DNA from: Methanobacterium bryantii
GTDB taxonomy: Archaea; Methanobacteriota; Methanobacteria; Methanobacteriales; Methanobacteriaceae
Length of the DNA: 64,000 bases
NCBI RefSeq assembly: GCF_002287175.1
Contig: NZ_LMVM01000037.1
Location: 158,999 to 222,998 of the forward strand
Reading direction: 5' to 3'
Shown here: positions 23,594-31,632 of the stretch, one piece after another
Layout: every line of letters starts with the position of its first letter
How positions within the stretch are numbered: the stretch's first letter is position 1
Translations under genes and position numbers: made by a program
The notes under the pieces: generated by a model
What the model was told of the DNA's origin: nothing
What the model saw: only the letters and a program-made list of their open reading frames with translations
Databases searched by the model: none

Positions 23594-24136
23594 TTAATCT
23601 ACTTTTTTTAAATGTATTTTGCTGGATTTTCCTACTTTAAACTCGTTTATTTTATAGTCATCACCTGTAACTTCTTCTATTCCTGCTCGGGTAATTATTG
23701 TAATTGGTTGAAGATATTCAGTTAGCAGGTTTTCCACCATATATGGCTTATCTTTTACAGCGTAACTTTTTAAATAGATTTTTAGGTCATCATTGTTGAT
23801 ATGGTAGTCTATATTTTCCACATATGTTGATTTATTACTAAAATTATTTAAAATCTGATTTGTAGGTTCATTGGGTGTTTGAAAATCTACATCCTGAAAA
23901 TTTTGTTTCCATTCATCCCATATTAGTTTACCTAAGAAACGGCCAATGGAATCAGTTCCATTTTTTAATTGAATAAGATTGTTATATTTTAACCATATTC
24001 TCATAGCTTCGATCATTGCTTTGCTGTACCATCCCTTTTCAAATTTGAATTTTTGAGAGGCTACCTTTTTGAATTTGTAATCTAAGTCTTGGGGTATGGA
24101 TACGGTTGCTCTTTTTAGATTGGTAAATTCAGTCAT
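23594..24136 (-). CDS. Uncharacterised protein with RHH-like N-terminus
   Basis: Not recognised as a named family. Seen: 180 residues. The first 30 (LKRATVSIPQDLDYKFKKVA) resemble a ribbon-helix-helix DNA-binding strand plus helix. The C-terminal 50 residues (GIEEVTGDDYKINEF... SKIHLKKVD) resemble the end of the protein encoded at 24939-25448 (MMEEVTGDPFIVDSI... SKIVLKKF). The two may share a domain, possibly of the V4R/HNOB-like type (inference). The gene is divergent from the Roadblock cluster, with a 414-base regulatory gap, so it could regulate that cluster. TATA-like boxes lie close upstream. Confidence 0.7.
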   Translation of the reverse strand: MTEFTNLKRATVSIPQDLDYKFKKVASQKFKFEKGWYSKAMIEAMRIWLKYNNLIQLKNGTDSIGRFLGKLIWDEWKQNFQDVDFQTPNEPTNQILNNFSNKSTYVENIDYHINNDDLKIYLKSYAVKDKPYMVENLLTEYLQPITIITRAGIEEVTGDDYKINEFKVGKSSKIHLKKVD

Positions 24137-24550
24137 AACATCACTTTAAATAATATGTTTTAGCCACGTAATTGGAATATTTTAATTAATTATTCCTTTA
24201 ATTGAGATTATTCCGGTAATTATATGGTTAATTATATCAAGTATAAATATTTTTAATTAAATTAATATATTATGTATATTATTACGTACACTGCTAATAA
24301 TACGATTTATAAAATAAAATTGCGAAATTTTTACTTTATATATTTATACTTTTTGCAAATGCGTACTTTATATAATGTAAAAATGCACATGTTCACATTT
24401 TAATTAATTATTTCCATTGATTAAATTAATAATCACGTATACAGCTGTATGACTATGGAATTTAGATATAATCCATATTCGCATGAGAAATATTAAAAAT
24501 AAATGGATAAAAGTGGATCTAACAAAAACGAAAATTTAGGAGAATTTAAT
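24137..24550. promoter_or_regulatory. Divergent regulatory gap with repeated TATA-like boxes
   Basis: TACTTTATATA occurs twice, at 24332-24342 and 24364-24374, 32 bases (about three helical turns) apart. Each has GCGAAA or GCAAATGCG just before it. This may be a tandem promoter or paired operator for the Roadblock cluster. The left half holds pairs of ATTCC and GGAAT around 24171-24213, possible operators for the divergent gene. No coding sequence seen, apart from an in-frame ATG at 24503 that lacks a ribosome binding site. Confidence 0.45.
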
Positions 24551-24925
24551 ATGGGTATTCGTGAAGACGTAGGTGGAATTTTGAATGAGCTTATGGAAAG
24601 AGCTCCTGGTGATGTTACTGGTGCTGCCCTTTTAAGGCCGGATGGTTTAATGATAGCATCTGTTTTACCTCAAGACACTGATGAAAAACGTTTAGCTGCA
24701 ATGGGTGCAGCAATTGTAGGTACTTCTCAAAGGACTTGTGATGAATTGAGTAGAGGAGATTTGGGCGAAATTATAATTGAAGGAAGTGTTGGGAAAGCCA
24801 CATTCTCTTTTGCAGGTACTAAAGGCATTTTAGCTGTACTTTCACCTAAAGATGTGAATCTGGGTTTAGTACTCATGGAAGTAGAAAGAACAGCAGATAA
24901 AGTGAAAGAAGTAATGGAGAAATAA
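24551..24925 (+). CDS. Roadblock/LC7 domain protein 1
   Basis: Roadblock/LC7 (MglB-like) proteins bind and often regulate small GTPases. Seen: 124 residues, one Roadblock domain with the typical pattern: helix, GAALLRPDGLMIAS, then AAMGAAIVGTSQRTCDELSRGDLGEI-like helix and strands, ending in a charged helix (EVERTADKVKEVMEK). The ATG at 24551 has AGGAG eight bases upstream, whereas the ATG at 24503 has none. First gene of a five-gene cluster with a V4R-like protein, a small GTPase and two more Roadblock proteins. The gap to the next gene is 13 bases. Confidence 0.9.
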   Translation: MGIREDVGGILNELMERAPGDVTGAALLRPDGLMIASVLPQDTDEKRLAAMGAAIVGTSQRTCDELSRGDLGEIIIEGSVGKATFSFAGTKGILAVLSPKDVNLGLVLMEVERTADKVKEVMEK

Positions 24926-24938
24926 GAAGGGATTTTAA

Positions 24939-25448
24939 ATGACAGAAGATATGAAGATGGATACAGTGGTAGCATTACTCCGTGATCAGCCAGATCCTAT
25001 AAATGTTTTATACGCAGTATCATTAATGGGACTAACTAAAGGTCTCTGGAAAGTATCAGGGGCAGGTTCAGCAGGAGTTACTAGAGCTTTTGGAGAAGAT
25101 ATATGGCGTCTTATTAAAATAGGATCAACCCTGCTTAAAGCAGATCAAGATACAAGCAATCCTCAGAAAGCGATGGAATTTTATGACAGTTATCTCATCG
25201 GACGTTTTAATGTAGCAGATAGTATGGATTATGATGTAACCGATGATAGCATAGAAATTACGGTTAAAAACTGCCGCGCTCATCATTACACAGACTATCT
25301 GGAAGAAAATGATGTACCTCGTTCTGTTGGATGTCCACTGGCTTTAGGATGTGCAGCTATGATGGAAGAAGTTACAGGGGATCCTTTCATAGTGGATAGT
25401 ATAGAATCTAAAGATGGGAACAGTAAAATTGTCCTTAAAAAATTTTAG
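24939..25448 (+). CDS. Uncharacterised protein of the Roadblock/GTPase cluster (V4R-like?)
   Basis: Not securely recognised. Seen: 169 residues, predominantly helical first half (RDQPDPINVLYAVSLMG, FGEDIWRLIKIGSTLLK) and beta second half with IEITVKNCRAHHYTDYLEE and CPLALGCAAMMEEVTGDPF. The Cys and His pairs (C-R-A-H-H, C-P-L-A-L-G-C) could bind a metal or ligand. The second-half pattern recalls V4R and HNOB small-molecule-binding domains (inference). Its C-terminus resembles the divergent gene at 23594. Thirteen bases after Roadblock 1 and 55 before the GTPase, so probably cotranscribed. Confidence 0.75.
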   Translation: MTEDMKMDTVVALLRDQPDPINVLYAVSLMGLTKGLWKVSGAGSAGVTRAFGEDIWRLIKIGSTLLKADQDTSNPQKAMEFYDSYLIGRFNVADSMDYDVTDDSIEITVKNCRAHHYTDYLEENDVPRSVGCPLALGCAAMMEEVTGDPFIVDSIESKDGNSKIVLKKF

Positions 25449-25503
25449 GGATCTAAAAAATTTGAGATATAAATTGTAGCTAAAAAAGGGGAGTAAATAA
25501 TTA

Positions 25504-26025
25504 ATGGCAGCGGGATCTATCCTTAAAGTAGTTGTATTTGGTGCTCTTAATGCAGGGAAAACCACATTTGTCGAAAAGTTAAGCGGGCAAGATCTGCTTC
25601 TTAAAGGAGACTTTGATAGCATTACAACCAGCTTTGATTTTGTCCAGATTGAGCAGCAGGGGTTCTTAATACATCTATTTGCAAGTCCTGGACATAGAAG
25701 ATTTTCTTTTATGTGGAATACTCTTGCTACTGGAATGGATGGAGCTATACTTCTAATTGACTCTACTGTAGGGATATCACCCGTTGACCATGAACTTGTA
25801 AAGTTTATAACTGGCTACAATGTACCATATATAATTGCCGCCAATAAAACTGATATCTGTGAAATTAAAGACTCTCAAATTCGGGAAGAACTTAGTATAC
25901 CTGAGGAAATCCCAGTAGTTAACACATCAGCACTTGAAAATCAAGATCTTGGAAATATAATGGGCAGTCTTATAAAAAATATTGAAAAAAAATTAAATAG
26001 TTTGGGTAAATCCAATGAAACTTGA
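25504..26025 (+). CDS. Small Ras-like GTPase of the Roadblock cluster
   Basis: Small GTPase of the archaeal/MglA-like type. Seen: P-loop GALNAGKTTF (residues 13-22), switch I threonines TTSFDF (41-46), base-recognition motif NKTD (114-117) and TSALE (141-145). The usual DxxG of switch II is replaced by ASPGHRRF (60-67): the glycine is kept but not the aspartate. This may change magnesium handling or hydrolysis. Length 173 residues. The last 11 bases overlap the next Roadblock gene, implying translational coupling. GTPase plus Roadblock partners suggests a switch analogous to MglA/MglB or Rag/Ragulator (inference). Confidence 0.88.
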   Translation: MAAGSILKVVVFGALNAGKTTFVEKLSGQDLLLKGDFDSITTSFDFVQIEQQGFLIHLFASPGHRRFSFMWNTLATGMDGAILLIDSTVGISPVDHELVKFITGYNVPYIIAANKTDICEIKDSQIREELSIPEEIPVVNTSALENQDLGNIMGSLIKNIEKKLNSLGKSNET

Positions 26026-26365
26026 AACAAATTTTGAAAAAGCTTTAATTTCTATAAATAGGATAACTGGAGTAAAAGACTCTATTTTAGCAGGGTTAGA
26101 TGGTATTCCTGTGAGTAAATTAGATGAAAATACTTCTATTTTGAGCGCTACAACTGCTGCAGCACTTGGCGCAGTTAGAGAAATGATTAGAAGCATTAGT
26201 TATGGTAATTTAGAGAAATTAATTGTTGAAACAGATTCGGGAAAGATTGTCATAGAAGAATTTGGGAACAAGCATGTTATAATAGTATTAACAGAAAATA
26301 ATGCTAATATTGGAATGATCAGGGTAACTCTTAAAAAAGTAGTTAGAGAGTGTATGGATAATTAA
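26015..26365 (+). CDS. Roadblock/LC7 domain protein 2
   Basis: Second Roadblock protein. Seen: 116 residues with the pattern ITGVKDSILAGLDGIPVSK, AATAALGAVREMI, EKLIVETDSGKIVIEE, and NANIGMIRVTLKKVV. The start overlaps the end of the GTPase gene by 11 bases, so it is probably the GTPase partner. Compared with Roadblock 1 its first helix is shorter. Candidate regulator (GAP, GEF or scaffold) of the GTPase by family precedent. Confidence 0.88.
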   Translation: MKLETNFEKALISINRITGVKDSILAGLDGIPVSKLDENTSILSATTAAALGAVREMIRSISYGNLEKLIVETDSGKIVIEEFGNKHVIIVLTENNANIGMIRVTLKKVVRECMDN

Positions 26366-26410
26366 TCCTATTTTTATATCTCTAAAATCAATTAAACCAG
26401 TGATTTAAAA

Positions 26411-26797
26411 ATGAGGCCAATTTCAGAGCAAATATGTGAAGTTCTTGAGGATATGCAGGAGCGTGCCGATATCAAGGAGTCCTACGTTATCCGGAAGGAC
26501 GGACTGATATTTACTTCAAGTAACCCCCATGTTAAAAACCAGAGAATAGCTGCAATGTCCGCATCTTTACTGGAAATTGGTAAAAAAACCCTTGAAGATG
26601 TAGGTAACGATGATTTAAAACGTCTTTTGATAACTGGAGATAAAATACAGATAATTATTATGGGTTTCTCATCTGTAGCTTTGGTATGTTCCATGAATTC
26701 AAATACTAATACGGGTATGGTTTTTTTAAGGATGAAAAAAGCAGTAGAAGAAATATATGATATAATGCGGGAAGCTTACGGATCTGATGCAATATAA
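26411..26797 (+). CDS. Roadblock/LC7 domain protein 3
   Basis: Third Roadblock protein. Seen: 128 residues, IKESYVIRKDGLIFTSS, RIAAMSASLLEIGKKTLEDV, LKRLLITGDKIQIIIMG, and NTGMVFLRMKKAVEEIYDIM. It starts 45 bases after Roadblock 2 with no strong ribosome binding site visible, so may be translated less. Roadblock proteins form homo- or heterodimers; three different copies in a row allow several pairings with the single GTPase (inference). Last gene of the cluster. Confidence 0.88.
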   Translation: MRPISEQICEVLEDMQERADIKESYVIRKDGLIFTSSNPHVKNQRIAAMSASLLEIGKKTLEDVGNDDLKRLLITGDKIQIIIMGFSSVALVCSMNSNTNTGMVFLRMKKAVEEIYDIMREAYGSDAI

Positions 26798-27199
26798 TAT
26801 TTATATATCTTTTTGTTTTGTTGTGAAATATTATGTATGCTTGGATTTGTTACAGTTAAATCATTAATTACTTTGTGGCTATTTAACTAAACTTAAATTT
26901 CTATAATTTGCACCAGTTTGAGTGTCTATTATGGTTCAATTAACCTGTTTGTTATCTATCACTTGGAACATCCTGTATATTGTCTTTGAAACTTCCTGGA
27001 GATTGATATGATGACGTTGGAATTCCAGGATATATGCTGAACCAAAATCTACTTTCTAGCTATTATTCGCCTGTTTTGCAGTAATTTTTGTAAGGTTATC
27101 GCCTGTTTGTGATTAGAAATTTTAAACTTTCTCATTTTATGGAAAAGATACTTTTTATAAAGTAAAACAAAAAAGAGTAAATGATTTTTAAATCTTATT
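26798..27199. other. AT-rich gap without a visible gene
   Basis: 402 bases between the convergent Roadblock cluster and fumarate hydratase. No ORF with coding character. An inverted repeat CCTGGA/TCCAGG lies at 26995-27000 and 27024-27029. The right end has TTTTATAAAG and an A-rich tract, probably serving as terminator for the minus-strand gene. Confidence 0.4.
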
Positions 27200-28039
27200 T
27201 TAAGGCCGTAAAACAGCTTCTGCATGCCTTCCTGCCCAGCATTGAATACATATTCCTATTGGAAGTCCTGCAGTATGGGTATCTGCAGTTAAAATTTTCA
27301 CATCGAGTGCTGTTGTTTTACCTCCGAGCCCCATTGGACCAATTCCAGTTTCGTTTATCTGGCGTAAAAGATCCTCTTCCAGTTCTGCAATCATCTTGTC
27401 TGGATTCCGCTCTCCAACTTTTCCAAGCAGCGCTTTTTTTGCAAGTTTCATGGCCATATCCGATAGTCCTCCCACTCCAACTCCCACAATTATTGGAGGG
27501 CATGGTTTTCCACCGGCAGCAATTACTGTATCCAGAACGAACTTTTTAATGCCTTCGATACCTTCTCCTGGCAAAGCCATTTTGAGGGCGTTGTTGTTTT
27601 CTGATCCAATACCCTTTGGAAAAACTGTAAATTCGATTTTTTCTTCATCAATAAGTTCTATATCTATTTGAGGAATCAAATTGCCTGTATTTGTACTTGT
27701 ATTTTCTCTTGTTAGTGGATTTACCACGTTTGGCCGTAGTGGTATTTCTTTAGTGGCCCTTTTGACCCCATTTCTTATGCCTTCATAGAGGTTTTCAACT
27801 TCTACTTTACCAAGTTTAACAAAAATAATTGGGAGACCTGTATCTTGACACATTGGAACGTCAAGTTCTTCAGCAGCTTCAATATTATCGAGTATAGCTT
27901 TAAGATTTAGACATGCAATCTCATCATCTTCATTTTTATATGCCTCTTCAAGCGCTTTCTTGACATCATCGGGCAACTTGATTACGGCCTCTTTGAATAA
28001 GTTAAATATTGTATCTTCTATAGTACTTTGAGTAATCAT
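27200..28039 (-). CDS. Fumarate hydratase class I, alpha subunit
   Basis: Catalyses, with a beta subunit not in this window, the interconversion of fumarate and malate in the reductive partial TCA pathway. Seen: 279 residues, the normal size of the N-terminal (alpha) half of class I fumarases. The [4Fe-4S] cluster cysteines expected by family are visible: C64 in PMCQDTGLP, C180 in KPCPPIIVGVGVGG, and C267 in CIQCWAG. The same fold serves L(+)-tartrate dehydratase TtdA, which sequence alone cannot exclude, but fumarase is expected in a methanogen. The ribosome binding site GAGAGG precedes the ATG. On the minus strand ATTTAAATA near 28077-28086 is a likely TATA box. Confidence 0.92.
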   Translation of the reverse strand: MITQSTIEDTIFNLFKEAVIKLPDDVKKALEEAYKNEDDEIACLNLKAILDNIEAAEELDVPMCQDTGLPIIFVKLGKVEVENLYEGIRNGVKRATKEIPLRPNVVNPLTRENTSTNTGNLIPQIDIELIDEEKIEFTVFPKGIGSENNNALKMALPGEGIEGIKKFVLDTVIAAGGKPCPPIIVGVGVGGLSDMAMKLAKKALLGKVGERNPDKMIAELEEDLLRQINETGIGPMGLGGKTTALDVKILTADTHTAGLPIGICIQCWAGRHAEAVLRP

Positions 28040-28228
28040 GATAAACCTCTCTAATAAATAAATATTATGTTTTGTTATTTAAATCAGTTATTTTCAAACG
28101 TATTAAAAAAACGAAGATATTAAATTATTTCTTATAACTAAACATAATCCTTTCTGTTTGATTGTAATAGTAACTATTATTATTATCCTCCATAAATATA
28201 TTGAATCAGCATAAGGGGGGCGGATAAT

Positions 28229-28336
28229 TTGAAGGGAACGACACTATTTTTAGTTTTGATTTTAATTGCAAGTATTATTGAAATTTCAGGTTATAAAGAC
28301 TTTCAACAAACTAATAGGATGTATAAACTCTCATAA
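28229..28336 (+). CDS. Possible 35-residue membrane peptide
   Basis: TTG-start frame preceded by a GGGGGG tract; encodes a hydrophobic stretch (TTLFLVLILIASIIEIS) and a short polar tail. Too short for firm support. It could be a small membrane protein, a leader for the acyltransferase gene that follows, or chance. The rest of the gap 28040-28422 shows only promoter-like AT-rich DNA. Confidence 0.25.
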   Translation: MKGTTLFLVLILIASIIEISGYKDFQQTNRMYKLS

Positions 28337-28422
28337 AAGTCATTTTAGTAGATTTATAAAGTTTAATTATCCTGGAAACCTTCAAAATACTACTGGTTTA
28401 ATATTACTAATGGGTGCTTAAA

Positions 28423-29502
28423 TTGGATGAAAGCAAGCATTACATTCAAATAGATATTATAAAAGGACTTGCAATAATCGCAGTTATAACTTTACATGTA
28501 TTACCTGGAAACTTAGCTAAAATTCCACTATCTATTTTCACTATAGAACAAGCAGTACCAATATTTCTTGTTGTTATGGGTTTAAATGCAGCAATGTCCT
28601 TTAAAAGAAGGGGATATATAACTTTAAGTCAAATATATAATACGAACTATATTAAAAGTCGTTTTAAAAGATTACTCTATCCCTTCATTGTTATTTTCAT
28701 ATTGTCTGCAATTTTAGGTCTTTTATTTAAGGGAGATCTTTACATAGGATTTTTAAGCATTTTAGGTTATTTACCATTATCTGGGCCGGGTAATTATTTT
28801 GTATCCATTATATTCCAGTTTGTTTTTGTTTTTCCTATATTATATTGCTTATACAAGAAAAATCCCAAATTTACTTTAGTCTTAAGCTTTGTATTAACCT
28901 TTGTTTTTGAGATATTAGCCAATCAAATTCCGGTTTTAGAAAATAATTCATATCTTTATAGAGCGTGTATCTTAAGGTATTTATTTATAATAGCATTGGG
29001 TGTTTGGACCTTAGATAACTTTGATATTAACAGTTTAAAGACGGTGTTTAAAAGAAAATTTATAATAATGGGGCTAATTGTAAGTGTTGTTTATATGATA
29101 TCAATTTCGGTTTTTAATTGGAATTTTATACACTTCCAGTCTGCATGGCAACCTCGTAATGTTCTATCCTTTTTTTACCCATTAACTATATGTTTAGTCG
29201 GCTTGAGATATTTACCATTAGTTTCAGAAAAAATTTCTGGTTTATTGGGGTTCATTGGCAGAGCTTCTTACCACATTTTTTTAGTGCAGATAATAGTTTT
29301 TGGTTCAGGACTTTCAATGGCTTCAATTATTGAAGAATTTGGATTACAGCATATTTATGGAATAACCTCTTTAATTAGTAATATAATTATCCTGACTATA
29401 GTAGGTTCTTTATTTTTCATTCTGGAAATAAAATTCAAAGAATACATTTCTAAAAAAATAATTCAAAAACCCACATTTGATATTTCTAAGATATTTCATT
29501 GA
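28423..29502 (+). CDS. Acyltransferase family 3 membrane protein (OafA-like)
   Basis: Integral membrane acyltransferase of the family that acetylates surface sugars. Seen: about ten transmembrane helices over 359 residues, the N-terminal IDIIKGLAIIAVITLHV block in which the histidine is a candidate catalytic residue, and FKRRGYI, RFKRLLYPF and IGRASYHIFLVQ, matching family blocks. The TTG at 28423 is preferred over the GTG at 28414, because GGGTGC lies just before it as a ribosome binding site. No glycosylation genes adjoin it, so the acceptor is unknown. Its codons are more AT-rich than those of the metabolic genes around it. A hairpin array follows. Confidence 0.88.
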   Translation: MDESKHYIQIDIIKGLAIIAVITLHVLPGNLAKIPLSIFTIEQAVPIFLVVMGLNAAMSFKRRGYITLSQIYNTNYIKSRFKRLLYPFIVIFILSAILGLLFKGDLYIGFLSILGYLPLSGPGNYFVSIIFQFVFVFPILYCLYKKNPKFTLVLSFVLTFVFEILANQIPVLENNSYLYRACILRYLFIIALGVWTLDNFDINSLKTVFKRKFIIMGLIVSVVYMISISVFNWNFIHFQSAWQPRNVLSFFYPLTICLVGLRYLPLVSEKISGLLGFIGRASYHIFLVQIIVFGSGLSMASIIEEFGLQHIYGITSLISNIIILTIVGSLFFILEIKFKEYISKKIIQKPTFDISKIFH

Positions 29503-29615
29503 CGTGGTTACTGCCTATATGAATTATAGCAAGTAATTTGATTTCTGTTACGCTCATGTCCATATCATGTGCACAGTTTATACTTCATTTATTATATTGA
29601 AAAAAACAAAGCTTG

Positions 29616-29844
29616 CAAAAATCTTTGATTTTTGTGCATTCAAATCCTTGGAAAACTTTCGAAAATCATTGATTTTCGAATGCACAAACACTGTCAAAAT
29701 CTACGATTTTGATGCAACAAAAAACCTGTGGTTTTTTGTAAGTTTCATGTTTGTAAGCTTTATTTTCCAGGTTTCAAAATCCTAGATTTTGAGAACCTTT
29801 GGATTTGAAAGTTTTTTTCAATCGGAAAAATAAAAAATTTTTCC
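29616..29844. repeat. Tandem short-hairpin array C
   Basis: Six stem-loops: 29616-29634 (CAAAAATC/GATTTTTG), 29658-29680 (10-bp arms), 29694-29712 (TCAAAATC/GATTTTGA), 29717-29739 (10-bp arms, ACAAAAAACC), 29774-29792 (TCAAAATC/GATTTTGA), and 29824-29844. Loops are 3 nt except the last (5 nt). Two arms are identical to arms in array A. Arrays of this kind also lie at 7316 and 17470. The array follows the acyltransferase gene and ends about 180 bases before the ATG at 30024; the remaining parts of the 29503-30023 gap hold no clear gene. Confidence 0.85.
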
Positions 29845-30023
29845 ATACTGGTTAATTTAGGTGGACTTGTTTTAAAAAATTCTATTTATTTAATCAAAAA
29901 TTACATAATAATTTAAATCGTAATATTTGCACAATACTCCAGACATAAGCGTTTAAAATATTGTATGGGAAAGTAAAAATTATTGAAAATTATTTATGTA
30001 ATACTTTCAATATAATTAGTAAC

Positions 30024-30278
30024 ATGAAAGAATATAATTACGATGAAGTCTGGACTGAAGTAATTAAATTTGTATTGGAATTACATAAAAACCCTAAACA
30101 TAAGCCTAAAACAGTTAAAGATGCACAAAATATGTTGGAATTTATTCCCGCAATAAGAAATATTATTTATACAATTGATGACACTGATAAATATCTGGAA
30201 ATGGTCATAATGGCAGATGAACTTGAAGAATTACTTCACGGAGACTTAAAAGAACTTCAAAATGATGTAAATGAATAA
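30024..30278 (+). CDS. Small protein of unknown function
   Basis: Not recognised. Seen: 84 residues from the ATG at 30024 (MKEYNYDEVWTEVIKFV), helical, acidic C-terminus (ADELEELLHGDLKELQNDV). An open frame reaches back to a TTG at 29961 but the extra part (YGKVKIIENYLCNTF) has no ribosome binding site. Neither start has a strong one. The length and helix content are consistent with a small dimeric or regulatory protein. No neighbours in the same direction nearby. Confidence 0.55.
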   Translation: MKEYNYDEVWTEVIKFVLELHKNPKHKPKTVKDAQNMLEFIPAIRNIIYTIDDTDKYLEMVIMADELEELLHGDLKELQNDVNE

Positions 30279-30378
30279 GTTATTGGCAAATTAATAATTT
30301 TAAGTTATATAATCCATTCGATGTTTTAACGAATGATAAATCACTGTTACTTCTATTTTAAATTTCAGGTGCTACACG

Positions 30379-30957
30379 TTACATAAGTGCCCATTCACCT
30401 TCAAGCTCGGTTAGGGCGAACTGGTGATTGTTAACTACGTCGATTACATCATCTGCATTACATTTATCAAGGGAATATGTACAAATGGCAAGTACATTGG
30501 ATTTACCAAATACATCATTTATTTCTTCTTCATACTGGCTGAATTCATTCCAATCTTCTTTTTCAAGCCAGAACGTATTTCCACTTAGCCTTAAACCATC
30601 ATAGCCATTTTTTAAAGCATGATTCAATTTTTTGGCCCATCCATTTAAGATTCTATTTGAATCAAAGGCATCCTCCTTAAGATACCAGTCTTTGTAGGAG
30701 ATAATTTCAATTTGCCCCTTTTTGAGATAACTATCTGCATAAGGAACAGCATTTTTTAATGCTTCTTCAGCCTCTTCTGTAGTTAAGGGTTGTGAGGTAA
30801 CCCACATGCAGAACTCATTATTTTCAAGCCCTGCTTGAAAATAAGGGATCAATATATCTATTAAATTTTCTTTAGTTTGATAAAATTGACAAAAATGTGT
30901 ACCCCACGGTACTTCTCCAATAAGTTCAATACCTGACTTCCTTAATTGGTCTTTCAT
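30379..30957 (-). CDS. MEDS-domain protein (methanogen/methylotroph DcmR-like sensory domain)
   Basis: Sensory domain protein related to the ligand-binding part of DcmR. Seen: 192 residues with the domain signatures GTHFCQFYQTKENLIDIL near residue 20, then YFQAGLENNEFCMWVTS, DGLRLSGNTFWLEK, and VLAICTYSLDKCNADDVIDVV. The cysteine of THFCQFY is common in the family. Here the domain stands alone, without kinase or HTH, so it may act as a partner to another protein (for example one of the orphan kinases in this window; inference). GGAG lies nine bases before the ATG. Confidence 0.85.
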   Translation of the reverse strand: MKDQLRKSGIELIGEVPWGTHFCQFYQTKENLIDILIPYFQAGLENNEFCMWVTSQPLTTEEAEEALKNAVPYADSYLKKGQIEIISYKDWYLKEDAFDSNRILNGWAKKLNHALKNGYDGLRLSGNTFWLEKEDWNEFSQYEEEINDVFGKSNVLAICTYSLDKCNADDVIDVVNNHQFALTELEGEWALM

Positions 30958-31155
30958 TCATATCTTCTCCACAAAGTAAAATCAATTCTTAAATAAGGTT
31001 ATTAACTTTAATATAATTATTGATTATAGTAAGATATTAAAATAGGCAGTAAATACTTGTTTAGGGATTCTATAATTATAAAATAGCATGATTTTAATTA
31101 ATCTGCAGATAATAAATTATTTTAAAATAAAATAAATTTTAATAAAAAAGAGTAA

Positions 31156-31177
31156 GCTTAATCAATTCTGATTAAGC
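31156..31177 (-). terminator. Terminator hairpin of the por operon
   Basis: GCTTAATCA-ATTC-TGATTAAGC (9-bp arms). On the minus strand it lies just after the stop of porF and is followed by TTACTCTTTTTTATT, a typical T-rich terminator tail. Confidence 0.75.
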
Positions 31178-31190
31178 ATTATTGAATAAG

Positions 31191-31622
31191 TCAGTACCTC
31201 ATGATCATCCTAAGTCTTTCAAGTTCCTTAGCGACTTTTTCACGCTTATCTAATATCATTTCTGATGAATCTTCTTTCAGACCGCCGGTTGGGCATGTGA
31301 GTACACAGCGAGGTGTTTCCTGATCAATACACAGGTTACATTTCTTTGCAATACCTTCTTCATTTATGTAGATGGCTCCAATAGGGCAGGCAGTTTTACA
31401 GAGGCCGCATCCTATACATGCGTCTTCATCAACTACAATTGCACCGTCTATTTCTTCTATGGCATCTTCAGGGCATATGTTTAAACAAGGGGCCCGATCT
31501 GGCGCACAGTGTAAACAGTGGATTGCAACTCCTTCTATAACTCTTATTGCATTTTGAGGGCATTCCCTTTCACATTTTGAGCAGTCTTCGCAGAGTTCTG
31601 GTCGTGAAATTAATTCTCTCAT
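31191..31622 (-). CDS. porF: Pyruvate:ferredoxin oxidoreductase-associated 4Fe-4S protein PorF
   Basis: Electron carrier encoded with pyruvate oxidoreductase. Seen: 143 residues, four cysteine groups (CEDCSKCERECP, CLHCAPDRAPCLNICP, CIGCGLCKTACP, CNLCIDQETPRCVLTCP), so up to four [4Fe-4S] clusters. The ATG at 31622 has AGGAGG six bases before it, so the longer form from 31646 is rejected. The end of porE overlaps the excluded part. Last gene of porCDAB-EF. In methanogens the PorEF proteins are needed for Por function in the biosynthetic (reductive) direction (family knowledge). Related to the Fe-S protein of the CODH operon at 4775. Confidence 0.92.
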   Translation of the reverse strand: MRELISRPELCEDCSKCERECPQNAIRVIEGVAIHCLHCAPDRAPCLNICPEDAIEEIDGAIVVDEDACIGCGLCKTACPIGAIYINEEGIAKKCNLCIDQETPRCVLTCPTGGLKEDSSEMILDKREKVAKELERLRMIMRY

Positions 31623-31632
31623 TTCATGCCTC

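Noticed and set aside
27181..27549. Plus-strand open frame of 122 codons opposite fumarate hydratase
   Set aside because: Lies antisense to a clear fumarase gene with conserved cysteines; composition is that of a shadow frame.
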